64,000 nt of DNA, from NCBI GenBank assembly GCA_013314775.1, contig JABUFB010000016.1, forward strand, positions 62,001 through 126,000, read 5' to 3'. Below are positions 1-10,200 of the stretch, in pieces. Under the pieces are notes generated by a model, which was given only the letters and a program-made list of their open reading frames with translations, searched no databases and had not been told where the DNA came from. Both the position numbers and the translations under genes were made by a program. The first letter of the stretch is position 1, and every line of letters begins with the position of its first letter. This stretch comes from Armatimonadota bacterium (GTDB lineage Bacteria; Armatimonadota; Zipacnadia; Zipacnadales; JABUFB01).

Positions 1-15
1 AGGAGAAACCCGCCC

Positions 16-1080
16 ATGCCCCGCAGTCTCTGGGAGCCCGACTTCGACCGGATGATGACCGTCATCGACCGCAAGGGCGAGCCGGATCGCGTCCCGTTCT
101 TCGAGCTCTTCCACGATGCCCAGATCCTTGCCGGCGTCATGGAAGCACCGATCCCGGCGGAACCGGCACAGTGGCGCCAGTACCGCATCGATTTCATGAC
201 CCGGCTGGGATATGACTATGTAAACGGTTACCACACGTTCAGCTTCCGGGGCGCCGATGCGCTCATCGCCGACGACACCGCCGAGCAAAGCCGGGGCAAG
301 CGCGGCTGGCAGGACGAGCACCGTGGGCCCATTCAGGACTGGGAGAGCTTCGAGAAGTATCCCTGGCCGCGCATCGAAGACGCCGACTTCTCCGACATCG
401 AGGCCCTCGCGCCCATGCTCCCCGGGAATATGAAGGTCACCACCACACTCCCCGGCGGCGTGCTGGAGAACCTTTCACGCCTGTTCGGTTACGAGCCCCT
501 CTGCTACAAGCTCATCGACGAGCCCGACCTGGTGCAGGCGGTGGTGGACAAGATCGGAGAGGGTGAGCTATCGGTCTACCGGGTGCTGTGCGATATGGAC
601 TGGGTGGGGGCGGTCTGGCTCAATGATGATCTGGGCTTCAAGACCCAGACCATGATCTCCCCCGCGGACCTGCGCAAGTTCGTCTTCCCCTGGCACAAGC
701 GCCTGGTGGAGTACGCTCACTCCAAGGGCAAGCGCGTCATCCTGCATGCCTGCGGAAACCTGCGTGAGGTCATGGAAGACCTCATCGAGGACGTAGGCAT
801 CGATGCGAAGCACTCGTTTGAAGACGCGATCATCCCGGTGGCCGACTTCAAGCGGCAGTATGGCGACCGGATCGCGGTCATCGGCGGCATTGATGTCCAT
901 ATTCTCGCCAGTGGCACGGTGGATGACGTGAAGACGTACACGCGCAAGGTGATCGAAGACGCCGCTCCGGGTGGCGGCTGGGCATTGGGTTCAGGCAATA
1001 GCGTTGCGAACTACATCCCGGTGCCGAACTTCCTGGCGATGCTCGAGGCCGGCAGGGAAGTGGGGGTCTACGGAGGCTAG
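16..1080 (+). CDS. Uroporphyrinogen-decarboxylase-family (URO-D/MtaA-like) protein
   Basis: The product has 354 residues and is cytoplasmic, with no signal peptide. An AGGAGA box at bases 1-6 lies nine bases before the ATG, so the start is well supported. The C-terminal half carries the family's barrel signatures: HACGNLR near residue 243, a GGIDVH segment near 294 and GSGNSVANYIP near 325. The R-P-P-V-W type N-terminal motif of true HemE is absent, which argues against heme synthesis. Relatives act on methylated corrinoid or thiol substrates (MtaA/CmuA type) or are of unknown function and often sit in sugar-catabolism loci. No corrinoid protein or methyltransferase partner lies nearby, so the substrate cannot be named. 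Family assignment is firm; specific role is open. Confidence 0.85.
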   Translation: MPRSLWEPDFDRMMTVIDRKGEPDRVPFFELFHDAQILAGVMEAPIPAEPAQWRQYRIDFMTRLGYDYVNGYHTFSFRGADALIADDTAEQSRGKRGWQDEHRGPIQDWESFEKYPWPRIEDADFSDIEALAPMLPGNMKVTTTLPGGVLENLSRLFGYEPLCYKLIDEPDLVQAVVDKIGEGELSVYRVLCDMDWVGAVWLNDDLGFKTQTMISPADLRKFVFPWHKRLVEYAHSKGKRVILHACGNLREVMEDLIEDVGIDAKHSFEDAIIPVADFKRQYGDRIAVIGGIDVHILASGTVDDVKTYTRKVIEDAAPGGGWALGSGNSVANYIPVPNFLAMLEAGREVGVYGG

Positions 1081-1322
1081 GCTTGGCTCACGCCGAGAGC
1101 ACTGCTTCGGCCTCGCCGCAGACCGGCGCACCCGGTGCGCTGTCTCCTTGCCGCCTCAGGACGGGTGCGTTTCAGTTCTGCAGGCATCGGAGCGCCATTT
1201 GATCGCTGTCCCCAGCGTGTGCGGACCTAACGAAATCCGCCGCTCCCCCTGTCTGTTATGAGCTCAGCTGGCGGAGCGTGTTGACGGCGTGTTGGCATCT
1301 CACGGGTGGGCCTTTTTCCTCA

Positions 1323-1390
1323 CAGCCCGCGACGCGGGCTGCAGCTTATAGCCACGGGTGGAGTGGAGCGAAGCGGACCGGAACCCGTGG
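1323..1390. repeat. Double-hairpin palindromic element
   Basis: The first hairpin has an 8-bp perfect stem, CAGCCCGC at 1323-1330 and GCGGGCTG at 1334-1341, with loop GAC. Ten bases later a second one pairs CCACGGGT at 1352-1359 with ACCCGTGG at 1383-1390 around a 23-base loop that contains GGAGCGAAGC. There is no T-tract. The arrangement resembles interspersed palindromic repeats I remember from planctomycete- and armatimonad-type genomes. Only one copy is visible in this window. Confidence 0.55.
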
Positions 1391-1608
1391 ACTCGGCCCA
1401 CCTCGAATAACTTGAGCCCCCGAAGGCGGCGACAGAAATGATGAGCAGGCCGGGCGGTAACGCCGCTCCCTTCAGGGGGTGCGGTCCGCTGCGCGGGCGG
1501 TGAGGCAACCGGAGGGTTCCTCTTCGGTGCCGGGCAGAGCGGAGGAAAGAGGTGAAGCCCCGCTTCGACGAATCCACCTCCTTTCGGGGACGGCACCTCT
1601 CGGGCCCG

Positions 1609-1636
1609 TTGACCCGAAGCCGCATTTCTGCATAAT
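1609..1636 (+). promoter_or_regulatory. Sigma-70-type promoter for the yjbQ-type gene
   Basis: TTGACC at 1609-1614 and CATAAT at 1631-1636 are separated by 16 bases, with a TG just before the -10 box. Transcription would start near 1643, about 110 bases before the coding start. Because the promoter lies inside the longer open frame that begins at 1479, that longer start is unlikely. Confidence 0.55.
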
Positions 1637-1751
1637 TGGAGTGCCGGGGGGCACGAGTTGCGCGTCGTTCCCCGACAGGGCATGGGTGAGCTTGCGGGTG
1701 GTGGCGGTCTTGCGGGAAGCGATCGCCGGCATCCGGGAGATGCATCGCCCA

Positions 1752-2153
1752 ATGGTGTCCAGACTAGCCGTCTCCACACAGGCCCACGAGCAACTGGTTG
1801 ATGTCACCGCGCGGGTTCAGGCCGCTGTATCCGAAGCCGGCCTGCAGAGCGGCGTGGTGACTCTTTTCGTGCCCCACACCACCGCTGCCGTCACCATCAA
1901 CGAGAACGCCGATCCTAGCGTTGCCCAGGATATTCTGAAGGGGCTCATGGAACTGGTTCCGCGGGCTGCGGAGTACTACCGGCATCTCGAAGGCAACTCG
2001 GATGCGCACATCAAGGCCACGCTGGTCGGCCCGTCGGTGCAGGTGCTCGTGGAGGGTGGCAAGCTGGTGCTGGGGACCTGGCAGGGCATCTACCTGTGCG
2101 AATTCGACGGCCCGCGGGAACGTAAGCTGTGGGTGAAGATGAGCGCGGATTGA
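1752..2153 (+). CDS. yjbQ: YjbQ/UPF0047-family protein
   Basis: The product has 133 residues, the usual length of the YjbQ (UPF0047) family. Typical features are the N-terminal DVTARVQ stretch, PHTTAAVTINENADPSV in the middle, and the C-terminal run LVLGTWQGIYLCEFDGPRER that holds the conserved G-T-W-Q-G-I and R-x-R elements. Members are small trimeric proteins; thiamine-phosphate-synthase activity was reported for E. coli YjbQ but the physiological role is unsettled. Two in-frame ATGs compete, at 1740 and 1752. GGGAG at 1734-1738 is too close to 1740 and about 13 bases from 1752, so 1752 is preferred. The frame opens upstream to 1479 but a promoter lies within that part. Confidence 0.85.
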   Translation: MVSRLAVSTQAHEQLVDVTARVQAAVSEAGLQSGVVTLFVPHTTAAVTINENADPSVAQDILKGLMELVPRAAEYYRHLEGNSDAHIKATLVGPSVQVLVEGGKLVLGTWQGIYLCEFDGPRERKLWVKMSAD

Positions 2154-2222
2154 GGCGGATGGCCCCACCCCCTGCAAGCACCGTCCCCAGGGCGCGGTCA
2201 GAGCCGGATGCCAAGTCCCCGA

Positions 2223-2296
2223 ATGCGAACGGCGGCGGGATGTATGCCCTCTGGCTGCGAAGGAGCCGTTCGCATACAGTCAGGGGCGGAAGCCCC
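2223..2296. terminator. Tandem hairpins between convergent genes
   Basis: An 11-bp perfect stem pairs ATGCGAACGGC (2223-2233) with GCCGTTCGCAT (2265-2275) around a 31-base loop. Directly after it, GGGGC-GGAA-GCCCC (2283-2296) forms a short tetraloop hairpin. They lie between the ends of yjbQ (+) and the oxidoreductase gene (-). No T-tract follows, so termination is inferred from position. Confidence 0.5.
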
Positions 2297-2302
2297 GGGA
2301 CT

Positions 2303-3454
2303 CTACACCCCCTCCACATTCTCCCACTGGCCGCTCTCGGCTGACCTGCGCACTGCCGCATCCACCATCTGCGTCTTGATCCCATCCAGCAGATTCGCCG
2401 TGCCCGGCTTCCCGGCAACGACGGCGCTCAGGAAGTCATAGACCGAATGCAGGTGGAAGCGCATCCACCCGATGGGCAGCTTCGGCGAGGGCAGGATGCT
2501 GGGCTTCGGGTACCGCTGCAGGCACTCGATCTGCGTCCAGCCGCGCCTGCCGCCGAGATCGGCTTCGGGCTCCGTGGCGTCGTAGGCGTACAGGTAGTTG
2601 GGGTCCATCATGTTGAACTTCAGGGCGCCGGTTTCGCCGTAGATCTCGAAACTCATGCCGTCGTGGGTCCCGGTCGCGAACCGCGAGGCATCGACAAACC
2701 CGGTGGCCCCGCTCTTCATCCGGGCCTGCAGGCAGACGTAGTCATCCACTTCCACCGGGGCCATCACGTCAGAGCCCTTGCCCACCGGGCGCTGGGTCAC
2801 GAAAGTCTCCATGTCCGCGCGCACGGCCTCGTAGTCCCCGAGAAGATAGGCCATCATATCGATAATGTGGCTGCCCAGGTCGGAAAGTGCGCCGCCGCCG
2901 GCCTCTTTCGTGAGGCGCCACGAAATCGGGCGCTCGGGGTCGGTATACCCGGCGTGGTAGTAGCTCCCCCGGAAGTGATACACCCGGCCCAGGAAGCCTT
3001 CCCGCATCAGTTGGCGGGCCCGCAGTGTTGCGGCGATAAAGCGCATGTGGAAGGCCATCCCGTGCACCAGATTGGGGTGCGCGGCCACGGCCTGCGCGAT
3101 GGCCCGAGCGTCGTCGCCGGTCACGGTCAGCGGCTTGTCGCAGTACACGTGCTTCCCTGCGTCCAGCGCCGCGATCACCTGGTCACGGTGAAGCTGGTTT
3201 GGGGTGGCGATGCTGATGATCTGGATGTCCTCGCGCTCCAGGAGATCCTCGAAGCGCGTGGTACAGAACTCGAATCCGCCCTGCTCCCGGGCCTTCTCCG
3301 CGCTTTCGGGGCGACTGGTGCAGACGCCGACCAGCCGGGCCCTCGCGGGAGCGGGATCGTAGAATATCGGGATGTTGAGGTAACCGTACAGGTGAACTTT
3401 CCCGATGAACCCGAAGCCGGCGATGCCGACCCCGTAGACAGGCGGCTGAGACAT
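2303..3454 (-). CDS. Gfo/Idh/MocA-family oxidoreductase
   Basis: The product has 383 residues. The N-terminus carries a Rossmann NAD(P)-binding stretch, VGIAGFGFIGKVH (residues 7-19), and the family's lysine-proline element appears as CDKPLTVTG near residue 103, where the Lys is the usual catalytic acid/base. GGALSDLGSHIIDMM near residue 190 is the conserved substrate-side segment. Members oxidise or reduce hydroxyls of sugars and inositols with NAD(P). The start at 3454 is chosen because AAGGAG lies nine bases upstream on the minus strand; the frame extends 12 codons further with no binding site. It stands alone between two hairpins. The sugar substrate is not predictable; family assignment is firm. 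Confidence 0.93.
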   Translation of the reverse strand: MSQPPVYGVGIAGFGFIGKVHLYGYLNIPIFYDPAPARARLVGVCTSRPESAEKAREQGGFEFCTTRFEDLLEREDIQIISIATPNQLHRDQVIAALDAGKHVYCDKPLTVTGDDARAIAQAVAAHPNLVHGMAFHMRFIAATLRARQLMREGFLGRVYHFRGSYYHAGYTDPERPISWRLTKEAGGGALSDLGSHIIDMMAYLLGDYEAVRADMETFVTQRPVGKGSDVMAPVEVDDYVCLQARMKSGATGFVDASRFATGTHDGMSFEIYGETGALKFNMMDPNYLYAYDATEPEADLGGRRGWTQIECLQRYPKPSILPSPKLPIGWMRFHLHSVYDFLSAVVAGKPGTANLLDGIKTQMVDAAVRRSAESGQWENVEGV

Positions 3455-3541
3455 GGCGTGGTGCTCCTTGCAGTCGTTTCTCATGCTCAAGCAGCTGATT
3501 CTCCGCAGGGACGTCGCGAACCTTCCGGCGCCGGAACCACA

Positions 3542-3570
3542 CGCGCCCGCCGGGTTCAGTGGCGGGCGCG
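3542..3570 (-). terminator. Hairpin downstream of prepilin gene 1
   Basis: CGCGCCCGCC (3542-3551) pairs perfectly with GGCGGGCGCG (3561-3570) around a 9-base loop. It lies 28 bases after the stop of the prepilin gene and before the oxidoreductase start on the same strand. No U-run follows, so it may be a non-canonical terminator. Confidence 0.5.
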
Positions 3571-3597
3571 CACAGGGCCTTTGGCTTCACAGAGGGG

Positions 3598-4251
3598 CTA
3601 GAGGTGCGGGTTCTGGTACATCGTGGCACGCTGGGAGAAGAAGGACTTGGACTCCATCCACTTCGCGTGGCCGTCCACGAACCCCAGATTCGTGCCTCCA
3701 TTGTGCACGGCATAGTCCGGGTTCTGTCCCTGCTGGGCTGCGTCGCACTTGCGGGGCGAACTGCTGTAACTGCCAGGGGCAAGCGGCCAGGCGAAACGCC
3801 ATGCGTCGCCCATGCCGTGGCAGCAGTCGCCGGTGAGCACGATTTCCGCCGGGCGCTTGATGACTGCCAATCCGCCCGCGCCGCTGGTGTTGTACATGAT
3901 GTAGTGGTTCATCCCGTACCGCGGATAGGGGTAGTACTTGCCCCAGTAGGTCGTGGATCCCGACGCGGGCCAGTTCGGGCACTGCAGGACCTGCTCATTC
4001 TTGATGTACGGTTGGGTGACGATCCACCACGGCTCGCCCTGCGCGGGATTGGTGACGAACCAGGGGAAGCGCTCGTCGTAGTCCTGCACGTACTGCAAGA
4101 AGCCGAGAGTGATCTGCTTCACGTTGTTCATGCAACTCGTCTGCCGCGCTTTCTCCCGCGCCCGGGCGAAGACCGGGAACAGGATTGCGGCGAGGATCGC
4201 GATAATCGCGATGACCACCAGCAGTTCAATCAGGGTGAAACCACGTCTCAT
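3598..4251 (-). CDS. Prepilin-type N-methylation protein (DUF1559-like) 1
   Basis: The product has 217 residues. It starts [13 protein letters not shown]: the short basic leader, the G-F cleavage site for prepilin peptidase and the E at mature position 5 are all present, followed by one hydrophobic helix that ends at [13 protein letters not shown]. The C-terminus has FVDGHAKW, the H/DGH element seen in this pseudopilin group. GGAGGTG about seven bases before ATG 4251 fixes the start. Such proteins assemble into type IV pilus or type II secretion fibres, or are surface proteins using that export route; no assembly ATPase or prepilin peptidase is in the window. The first 119 bases are identical to those of the next gene while the rest is divergent. 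Confidence 0.9.
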   Translation of the reverse strand: MRRGFTLIELLVVIAIIAILAAILFPVFARAREKARQTSCMNNVKQITLGFLQYVQDYDERFPWFVTNPAQGEPWWIVTQPYIKNEQVLQCPNWPASGSTTYWGKYYPYPRYGMNHYIMYNTSGAGGLAVIKRPAEIVLTGDCCHGMGDAWRFAWPLAPGSYSSSPRKCDAAQQGQNPDYAVHNGGTNLGFVDGHAKWMESKSFFSQRATMYQNPHL

Positions 4252-4371
4252 TGATGCACCTCCGCATGATTTGGTCCGTGACCCGCGCAAGCAGGTCGGT
4301 CTTTGCCGCACGACCAGGACCGGCCCGCCGTTCGTTGCGCGGATCGGCCCGGTAGCCATGATGCGGTATGC

Positions 4372-5025
4372 CTACTGGTTGTAGTCGTAGTACTTGTTGG
4401 TGCCGTCCGCCCATACCTCGATCGGCTTCATCGCCTTGGCATGGCCGTCACAGAAGGCGAAGTTCGCCATGTCGTTGTGCCTGCCGTAGGGGCAGTTCTG
4501 CCCCCAGACGATCCCCGCACCAGTGGTTCCGGGCGGGTTCACGAAATTGGCGCCCCAGTTCGCCACACCCTGGGAGGGATAGTAGGCGGTCATGCTGCCG
4601 AATGTGTCGTCTTCGAACAGGATGATCTCCGCCGGGCGCTTGATCTTCGCCAGCGGGACATTCCCGCCAATGAGGAGCGCATTGTAGCCGTAACCATTGC
4701 GGTTCGGTTCGCTGGGGCAGCGGCCGATCTGGGTGTTCTTGACGTACGGGTCGAGCAGCGACGTATACCCCGGCCTGGGCAGCCACCAGACGGCATTCGC
4801 GGGTGCGGGGTACACGCTGATCGGCTGGTAGCGCGGGAACAGCATTTCATCATAGTCCTGGCAGTACATCATTGCGCCAAGGCCAAGCTGCTTGACGTTG
4901 CTCAGACAACTCGTCTGCCGCGCTTTCTCCCGCGCCCGGGCGAAGACCGGGAACAGGATTGCGGCGAGGATCGCGATAATCGCGATGACCACCAGCAGTT
5001 CAATCAGGGTGAAACCACGTCTCAT
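4372..5025 (-). CDS. Prepilin-type N-methylation protein (DUF1559-like) 2
   Basis: The product has 217 residues, exactly the same length as prepilin 1. It has the same cleavage signal, [13 protein letters not shown], then one hydrophobic helix and [16 protein letters not shown]. The variable domain follows, with FCDGHAKAM near the C-terminus. AAAGGAG eight bases upstream of ATG 5025 sets the start. It is transcribed in the same direction as its two neighbours but each gene has its own ribosome-binding site and 120-210 bases of spacer, so separate transcription is possible. Role is inferred from family: pilin or pseudopilin subunit at the inner membrane/cell surface. Identity with prepilin 1 stops abruptly after codon 39. 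Confidence 0.9.
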   Translation of the reverse strand: MRRGFTLIELLVVIAIIAILAAILFPVFARAREKARQTSCLSNVKQLGLGAMMYCQDYDEMLFPRYQPISVYPAPANAVWWLPRPGYTSLLDPYVKNTQIGRCPSEPNRNGYGYNALLIGGNVPLAKIKRPAEIILFEDDTFGSMTAYYPSQGVANWGANFVNPPGTTGAGIVWGQNCPYGRHNDMANFAFCDGHAKAMKPIEVWADGTNKYYDYNQ

Positions 5026-5161
5026 AGGGATCTGCTCCTTTCTAGGCATGGTAGCCACCGGCGCGCAACGCGCCGGACAACGTGCTCTGTTCCTCGCCCG
5101 CAGCGTTTCGCCTCCTCACCCGTCAGGCGAGAAGTGGTCGGGTGTGCGCGGGCAGACCCGG

Positions 5162-5196
5162 CGGAGCACGGCAGGCCTGGGACCCGCCGTGCTCCG
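5162..5196 (-). terminator. Hairpin downstream of prepilin gene 3
   Basis: CGGAGCACGGC (5162-5172) pairs perfectly with GCCGTGCTCCG (5186-5196), 11 bp, 13-base loop, 43 bases after the stop of prepilin 3 on the minus strand. There is no T-tract. Confidence 0.5.
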
Positions 5197-5238
5197 GGCC
5201 TCTCACCAGTCCTGGCATGCGGAACCTGCCAGGTGCGG

Positions 5239-5862
5239 TTACGGCGTGATCCAGTACTTGGCCGCATTGGCCGGGTTGGCGATCTCCTCGCGGTTCATTG
5301 ACTTGACATGACCATCACAGAAGGCCACATTGCACTGATCATTGTGGCGTCCTACGGGCTTGCCGTAGTAGCCGCCGGTGCTGGATGCCACACCGGGGTC
5401 ATACAGCGTGATGTAGGTGGACCCGTCGAGGAACATCATTGTCTCGGAAGGACGGGTGATCTTGGCCAGCGGATCGCCGGATTCCGGCGGCCACGCGCTC
5501 TGCTCGAAGTTGGAGAACGGCCAGTTGTAGTTGCAGCCGTAACTCTGGGTGTAGTTCGTGCCGGGGTTGCTCGGGCAGATGAAGACCTGTTGGTTCTTGA
5601 CGTACGGCATGACAACTTCCATCCAGTACCGGGAACCGGCAGGAACGGTGGCTGCGAAGTTGTAGTATGCGGGCAACGTCTCGTCGTAGTCCTGGGCGTA
5701 CATCAGGACCGCCAGTGCGATCTGCTTCTCATTGCTCGTGCAGGCTGACTGCCGGGCTTTCTCCCGCGCCCGGGCGAAAACCGGGAACAGGATTGCGGCA
5801 AGAATAGCAATGATCGCGATGACCACCAGCAACTCGATAAGCGTGAAACCACTTCTCTTCAT
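5239..5862 (-). CDS. Prepilin-type N-methylation protein (DUF1559-like) 3
   Basis: The product has 207 residues. The leader is [14 protein letters not shown], followed by the same hydrophobic helix and [13 protein letters not shown] as in prepilins 1 and 2, but here the DNA has many silent and some coding differences. Near the end it has [19 protein letters not shown] seven bases before ATG 5862 supports the start; the frame reaches back to 5937 without a binding site. It lies first in the three-gene prepilin block on the minus strand. Function is inferred from family: a pseudopilin-like surface or fibre subunit processed by prepilin peptidase. Which apparatus it serves cannot be told from this window. 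Confidence 0.9.
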   Translation of the reverse strand: MKRSGFTLIELLVVIAIIAILAAILFPVFARAREKARQSACTSNEKQIALAVLMYAQDYDETLPAYYNFAATVPAGSRYWMEVVMPYVKNQQVFICPSNPGTNYTQSYGCNYNWPFSNFEQSAWPPESGDPLAKITRPSETMMFLDGSTYITLYDPGVASSTGGYYGKPVGRHNDQCNVAFCDGHVKSMNREEIANPANAAKYWITP

Positions 5863-5971
5863 GGAACAGCTCCTTTCAGATTGTACGTCGTTCCGGCGCA
5901 AGACGCCCTGGCAAAAGATATACCCAAATAGACGCATTGTCTACCCTGTTGGTGGTATGCCCAGCTGGGGC

Positions 5972-7003
5972 TCAGGCGAGCTCGCGACCGACCGCCTCCG
6001 CAATCGCCCGGAGGTCGTCCATGAGCGATGCGAAATCGTCGCACGCAAGGGATTGGGGACCGTCACACAGCGCACAGATCGGGTCGGGGTGCACCTCGAT
6101 CAGAAGCCCGTCGGCCCCCGCCGCAACCGCCGCCTTCGCCATCGCCGGCACGTAACGCGCGTTGCCGGTGGCATGGCTGGGGTCGATGATCACGGGAAGG
6201 TGCGAGACTTCCTTGAGAACGGGGACTGCGGACAGGTCCAGCGTATTGCGGGTGTAGCTGCGGTCCACGGGATGCATTCCGCGTTCGCACAGGAGCAGCT
6301 TCCTCGTCCCGCGGCTCAGGCAGTACTCGGCGGCGAGGAGGAGCTCATCCACGGAAGCGCTGGAGCCGCGCTTCAGCAGAATCGGGTGCCCGGTCTCGCC
6401 GGCCGCGATGAGCAGCGGGTAGTTCTGCATGTTCCGGGCGCCGATCTGCAGAATATCGGCATGCTCAACCACCAGTTCCACTTCGTCGGGGGCCATTACC
6501 TCGGTGATCGTGATGAGGCCGAACTCCGCCGCCACCGACTTGAGCAGTTCCAGTCCCTGCTTGCCCAGCCCTTGGAATGAGTATGGGCTGGTGCGGGGTT
6601 TGAAAGCGCCTCCTCTCAGGCCGCGCGCACCCGCGGCGCTCACCGCCTCGGCCGCCCGGCGCAACTGAGCCTCACTCTCAACCGCGCACGGGCCGGCCAT
6701 GATAACGATCCTGCCGGTGCCGAAAGTCACGCCGCCGATGTCGAAGACCGTATCCTCTCGGAAGAACTCCCGCGAGGCGAGCTTGTAGGGACGGCTGATG
6801 TGAGTGACGTGGTCCACGCCGGGCATCACTTCGAGAGCCGCAGCAAGGGTCTCGCGCACTTCCACGGGAATCGCGCTGGCGATGCCGATTGCGGTGCGTT
6901 CGCCGCCGGGGAGATTGAGTGCTGTGAGGCCTTCGGCTTCGATGCGTCGGATGACGGCGGCGATCTGTTCGTCCGAGGCCCCCGCCCGCATGACGATCAT
7001 CAT
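5972..7003 (-). CDS. aroF: 3-deoxy-7-phosphoheptulonate (DAHP) synthase, type I beta
   Basis: The 343-residue enzyme condenses phosphoenolpyruvate and erythrose 4-phosphate in the first step of the shikimate pathway. Residues 1-70 form the ferredoxin-like regulatory domain of the T. maritima type (start MIVMRAGAS). The catalytic barrel follows with [43 protein letters not shown] and [10 protein letters not shown], which supply the metal- and phosphate-binding residues. Length fits the type I beta family. Start codons at 7003 and 7000 are adjacent and no strong ribosome-binding site separates them. It stands alone; no other aro or trp gene is near. Feedback control by an aromatic amino acid through the N-terminal domain is known for the family and inferred here. 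Confidence 0.95.
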   Translation of the reverse strand: MMIVMRAGASDEQIAAVIRRIEAEGLTALNLPGGERTAIGIASAIPVEVRETLAAALEVMPGVDHVTHISRPYKLASREFFREDTVFDIGGVTFGTGRIVIMAGPCAVESEAQLRRAAEAVSAAGARGLRGGAFKPRTSPYSFQGLGKQGLELLKSVAAEFGLITITEVMAPDEVELVVEHADILQIGARNMQNYPLLIAAGETGHPILLKRGSSASVDELLLAAEYCLSRGTRKLLLCERGMHPVDRSYTRNTLDLSAVPVLKEVSHLPVIIDPSHATGNARYVPAMAKAAVAAGADGLLIEVHPDPICALCDGPQSLACDDFASLMDDLRAIAEAVGRELA

Positions 7004-7210
7004 AGAGAATCACTCATACCGCGCGCCTGGCGCAGGTCGATTTCACCGGCACCAGTTTACCCAGAAAGCCGGAAGGCGTCTACGAGTTCGCGTGTCGGGC
7101 CCGGACGGCAACGGCCGCCGGGGCGGATCGGCTCCCCGCACGGCAGAGGGCAGCAACGGCCCACGCGGTACGCGCCCGCGCCCTGCGGACGGCGAAGGTC
7201 GGACCGTGAC

Positions 7211-10200
7211 TCATCTGCGTAGCAGCGTCCCCATTTGCACCGGCGGGCCCTGGGGCGCTTCGTCCAGCGGCACCAGTTCAACGTCATCCACGTACACGAC
7301 TTGCTCGTCGCCAAGCACCCACAGGCGCAGCGCCGGATTGATGTTGGGCGGGAATGCGCCGGTGGTCAGGATCGTGGAGAATTGCCGCCACTGTCCGCCC
7401 GTGTTGACGGGGATCGCATACTGCGGGAAATCGTATTTCCCGTCGGCGTAGATGTTGGTGCGCACCTGCGCCCGAGCGCTTTCGGATTTGGCCCAGAAGC
7501 TCACCCGATAGCGGCTGTTGGGCTGCAGACGCATGCTGGCATTGGACGCCACGGCGGGGCCCATCCCGTTGCGCCAGCGCAGCTCGATGCCCCGCTTACC
7601 GGTGTGGGCGCCGTCGATGTGCAGGCGCGGGCCGCTGAAGATCCAGTGTTTCGCCCCGTCCTCGAAGGACCCGTTGAGCACCCGGGTGGCCACCGGGTTC
7701 GAACCCACAGGGCCAGGGCACTTGCCACCCATCTCGATGACGTCGAAGTACAGCCGGAAGTCGCGGGTCGCCGGGGCCGGGCTTCCCCAGGCAGAGTCTG
7801 TGAGCGTCACCACCACCTCCCCGGAGTCTTCATCAAAGGCGGTGGGCAGTGCGATCATGCCCCTTTCTCCATGCACCACCGCTCGCGGTGAGGCCGGGTC
7901 AAGCTGGCCGCAGCCCACGAGGTACCGCGAGAAGTCGGGCCGGAATCGCACCACCGGGTCGACTTCCCCACCTGCGAGGGGGCCTACGGTCACCGGCGTC
8001 GCGAAATGCCAGTAGGGGTTCCACCACTGGCCCTTCGGATCACCTGCTGGGCGCGCGATTTCCCCCTCCCAGCGGAAGCCCACCGGCACGGTCACCACCG
8101 GCGGCTCGTCCACATGCGTGCGTCTGTAAGCCTGGCCGACGGTCTGGTGCCCGCTATGCAGCACAATACGGGCGCCTGCCTCGGCCCGATTCGTGTTCTC
8201 GCCCACAAGCTCAATCTGGGCCTGGTTCACGGGCCCGCTCTCGGGGCGCCTCTCAGGCCAGAATCCCTGCCTGAACTTGCTCACGCCGGGCATGAGCCGG
8301 GTGTCCCACGGGATCACGGAGATGCTCTCGCGGAAATGGTCCGGGGTCATCAAGGTCGCCACCGGCGGCACACTGTCAGCTTCGCGCCAGCCGGCGTGAG
8401 GGTTGTCGCCTTCGAAACCCTCGCCGATGCCTGTGAAGTTGGGGAAGATCTTTGTGAGGTCATTGCGCGCCAGGCGGATGTCCAAGGCGACCAGCTCCGG
8501 CGCTTGCGGGCCGCTGATCTCTCCACTCACCGTGAAGTCCGATTGGTACGCGCCGATCATGTAGCGTTGCGAGCACTTGTACCCGTCGCCCAGGTCGGCC
8601 TCCACATCCACACTGGCCAGGACGGGCCCCCGGAGCCCGAGTGTGACGGTCGCCGGGGTCTTGAGGTCTCGCTGCCAGCGCTTCTCCTCCTGAGACACGT
8701 AGGCCACGGTGTCGATCGCCGGCTTCAGCGGGTCGTACTCACCCCAGGTCCCGTATCCTGCTCCACACGAGCCGATGCCGTAGTCCTTGCCGCTGGCATT
8801 GGAGACCAGCGAGGTGAGAGTGCCGCCGCGCTCGCCGCTCCATCCCAGGGACAGGCGCGAGTTGCGCACCCGGATTCCCGCATCATCTTGCTCCACCGAC
8901 AGGTCGGTGGGCGGCTGTGGTGCGTCTCCCGCGCACAGGCTGAAGACCGTGGCGCTCTTTGCAGGGAGCATGGCGATCCAGTAGATAACATTGCCCCCTA
9001 CAACCTGGGATGGAACCACATTCCCACCCTGTTCGCGAATGTACGCGGGCTTGCCGTCCAGCACCGCCGGGTCGAATGTGTACGAGACCAGATGGTTCTC
9101 CAGGTACTCGTCATGGGGGTTGGTGACGATGAGGGGCAGCACGGCGTCCGGAGCCTTGGCAAAGCCCTGCGGGTAGCTGAGCAGCCCCAGTGTGACGCCT
9201 TTCTCTTTCCGCATGCCGCCCACGGTATACTCGAGACCGGCGGCGGCAGGGGTGAATGCCACCTGGTCGCCGGGTTTCGGACAACGCGGCACACTCACCT
9301 GCGCTGACTCGCCCTGTGCGATGTTCCCCGCAGTCTCGCTGCCGCCGCCCATCACGAGGCGTACGTCGGTGGCCTGCGCGTCCTTTGCCCATGGGAAGGG
9401 CTTCGAGGTCACCGTTGCCACTGGCTTGCGAGTGTCAATGACCCGCGAGGTCACTTGAAGGTCGGGCAGACGCTGGACCAGGAGTTCCCTCCAGAAGTTG
9501 GATGTCTGCCCGTCCACATCCACTTTGAAAACGACCGTCTTCGTGCCCCAGTCCACGTCGTCGCGGGCCTTGATTGTCATCGGCACCGTTACCGTCTGGC
9601 CCGGGGTTACCGTGAACCGCGCCGGCTCGGCGGTGAGGCTTGGCAGGTGCGAGGCCAGGCTGACGGTGCCCGTGGCGGCATCGCCTGCGCGGTGCGTCAC
9701 CTGCAGGTTCACAGTGAGTTCCTGCCCCGGCGCCAGGGCAAGTTCCGGCGTGGTCAGCCCCACTCGTCCGCGTGTCACCTGGAACACGCCGTAGTAATCC
9801 ATTGCCGCACGAAGCAGAGCAAACTCCGGTCTGCCCGGCGCGGGGTGGATCTCCTGGACGGTTCCGGTCTGCCCGTCCAGGGACAGCGCCCGCACCTCCA
9901 CAATCGGCCTGGGGCCTGTGTCCTCCAGCGAAATCTCAACCGTCTTCCGCTCAGGCGCCTTGCTGTTGTAGGCCAGGAGGATCTGGGTCTCGCCGGCTTG
10001 CAGGGAGGTCACCATCACGCCCTCAGGCGCATCCACGGCAAGCTCCCTTGAGCAGCCTGCCCAGCCACACAGCAGCGTGTCCAGATAGGCCTCGGGCGCG
10101 ATCTGGTCGAACCGGCCGTTGACGAAAAAGACGTTTCCCGGTTGGGTGGCGAGCATCTCCCGGGCGATGCCATCGCTGTAGCGGCTGAGAATACGGTCTT

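Larger units (their letters stand above)
1081..1751. other. 670-bp gene-free stretch with palindromes and a promoter
   Basis: No open frame here has a ribosome-binding site and a plausible protein; the long frames on both strands look like noise from GC-rich DNA. Bases 1081-1322 show nothing I can name. Bases 1323-1390 hold two adjacent hairpins (separate entry). Bases 1391-1608 are GC-rich text with short inverted repeats and no gene. A sigma-70-like promoter at 1609-1636 then drives the downstream yjbQ-type gene. The block looks like an interspersed repeat inserted upstream of that gene. Confidence 0.6.

Noticed and set aside
1260-1278. tRNA D-arm-like sequence GAGCTCAGCTGGCGGAGCG
   Set aside because: It resembles the D arm of a tRNA, but no anticodon stem, no GGTTCGA T-loop and no acceptor pairing can be made around it.
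1479-1751. N-terminal extension of the yjbQ-type frame to 1479
   Set aside because: A promoter lies inside the extension, the family is about 135 residues long and the extra residues look like translated noise.
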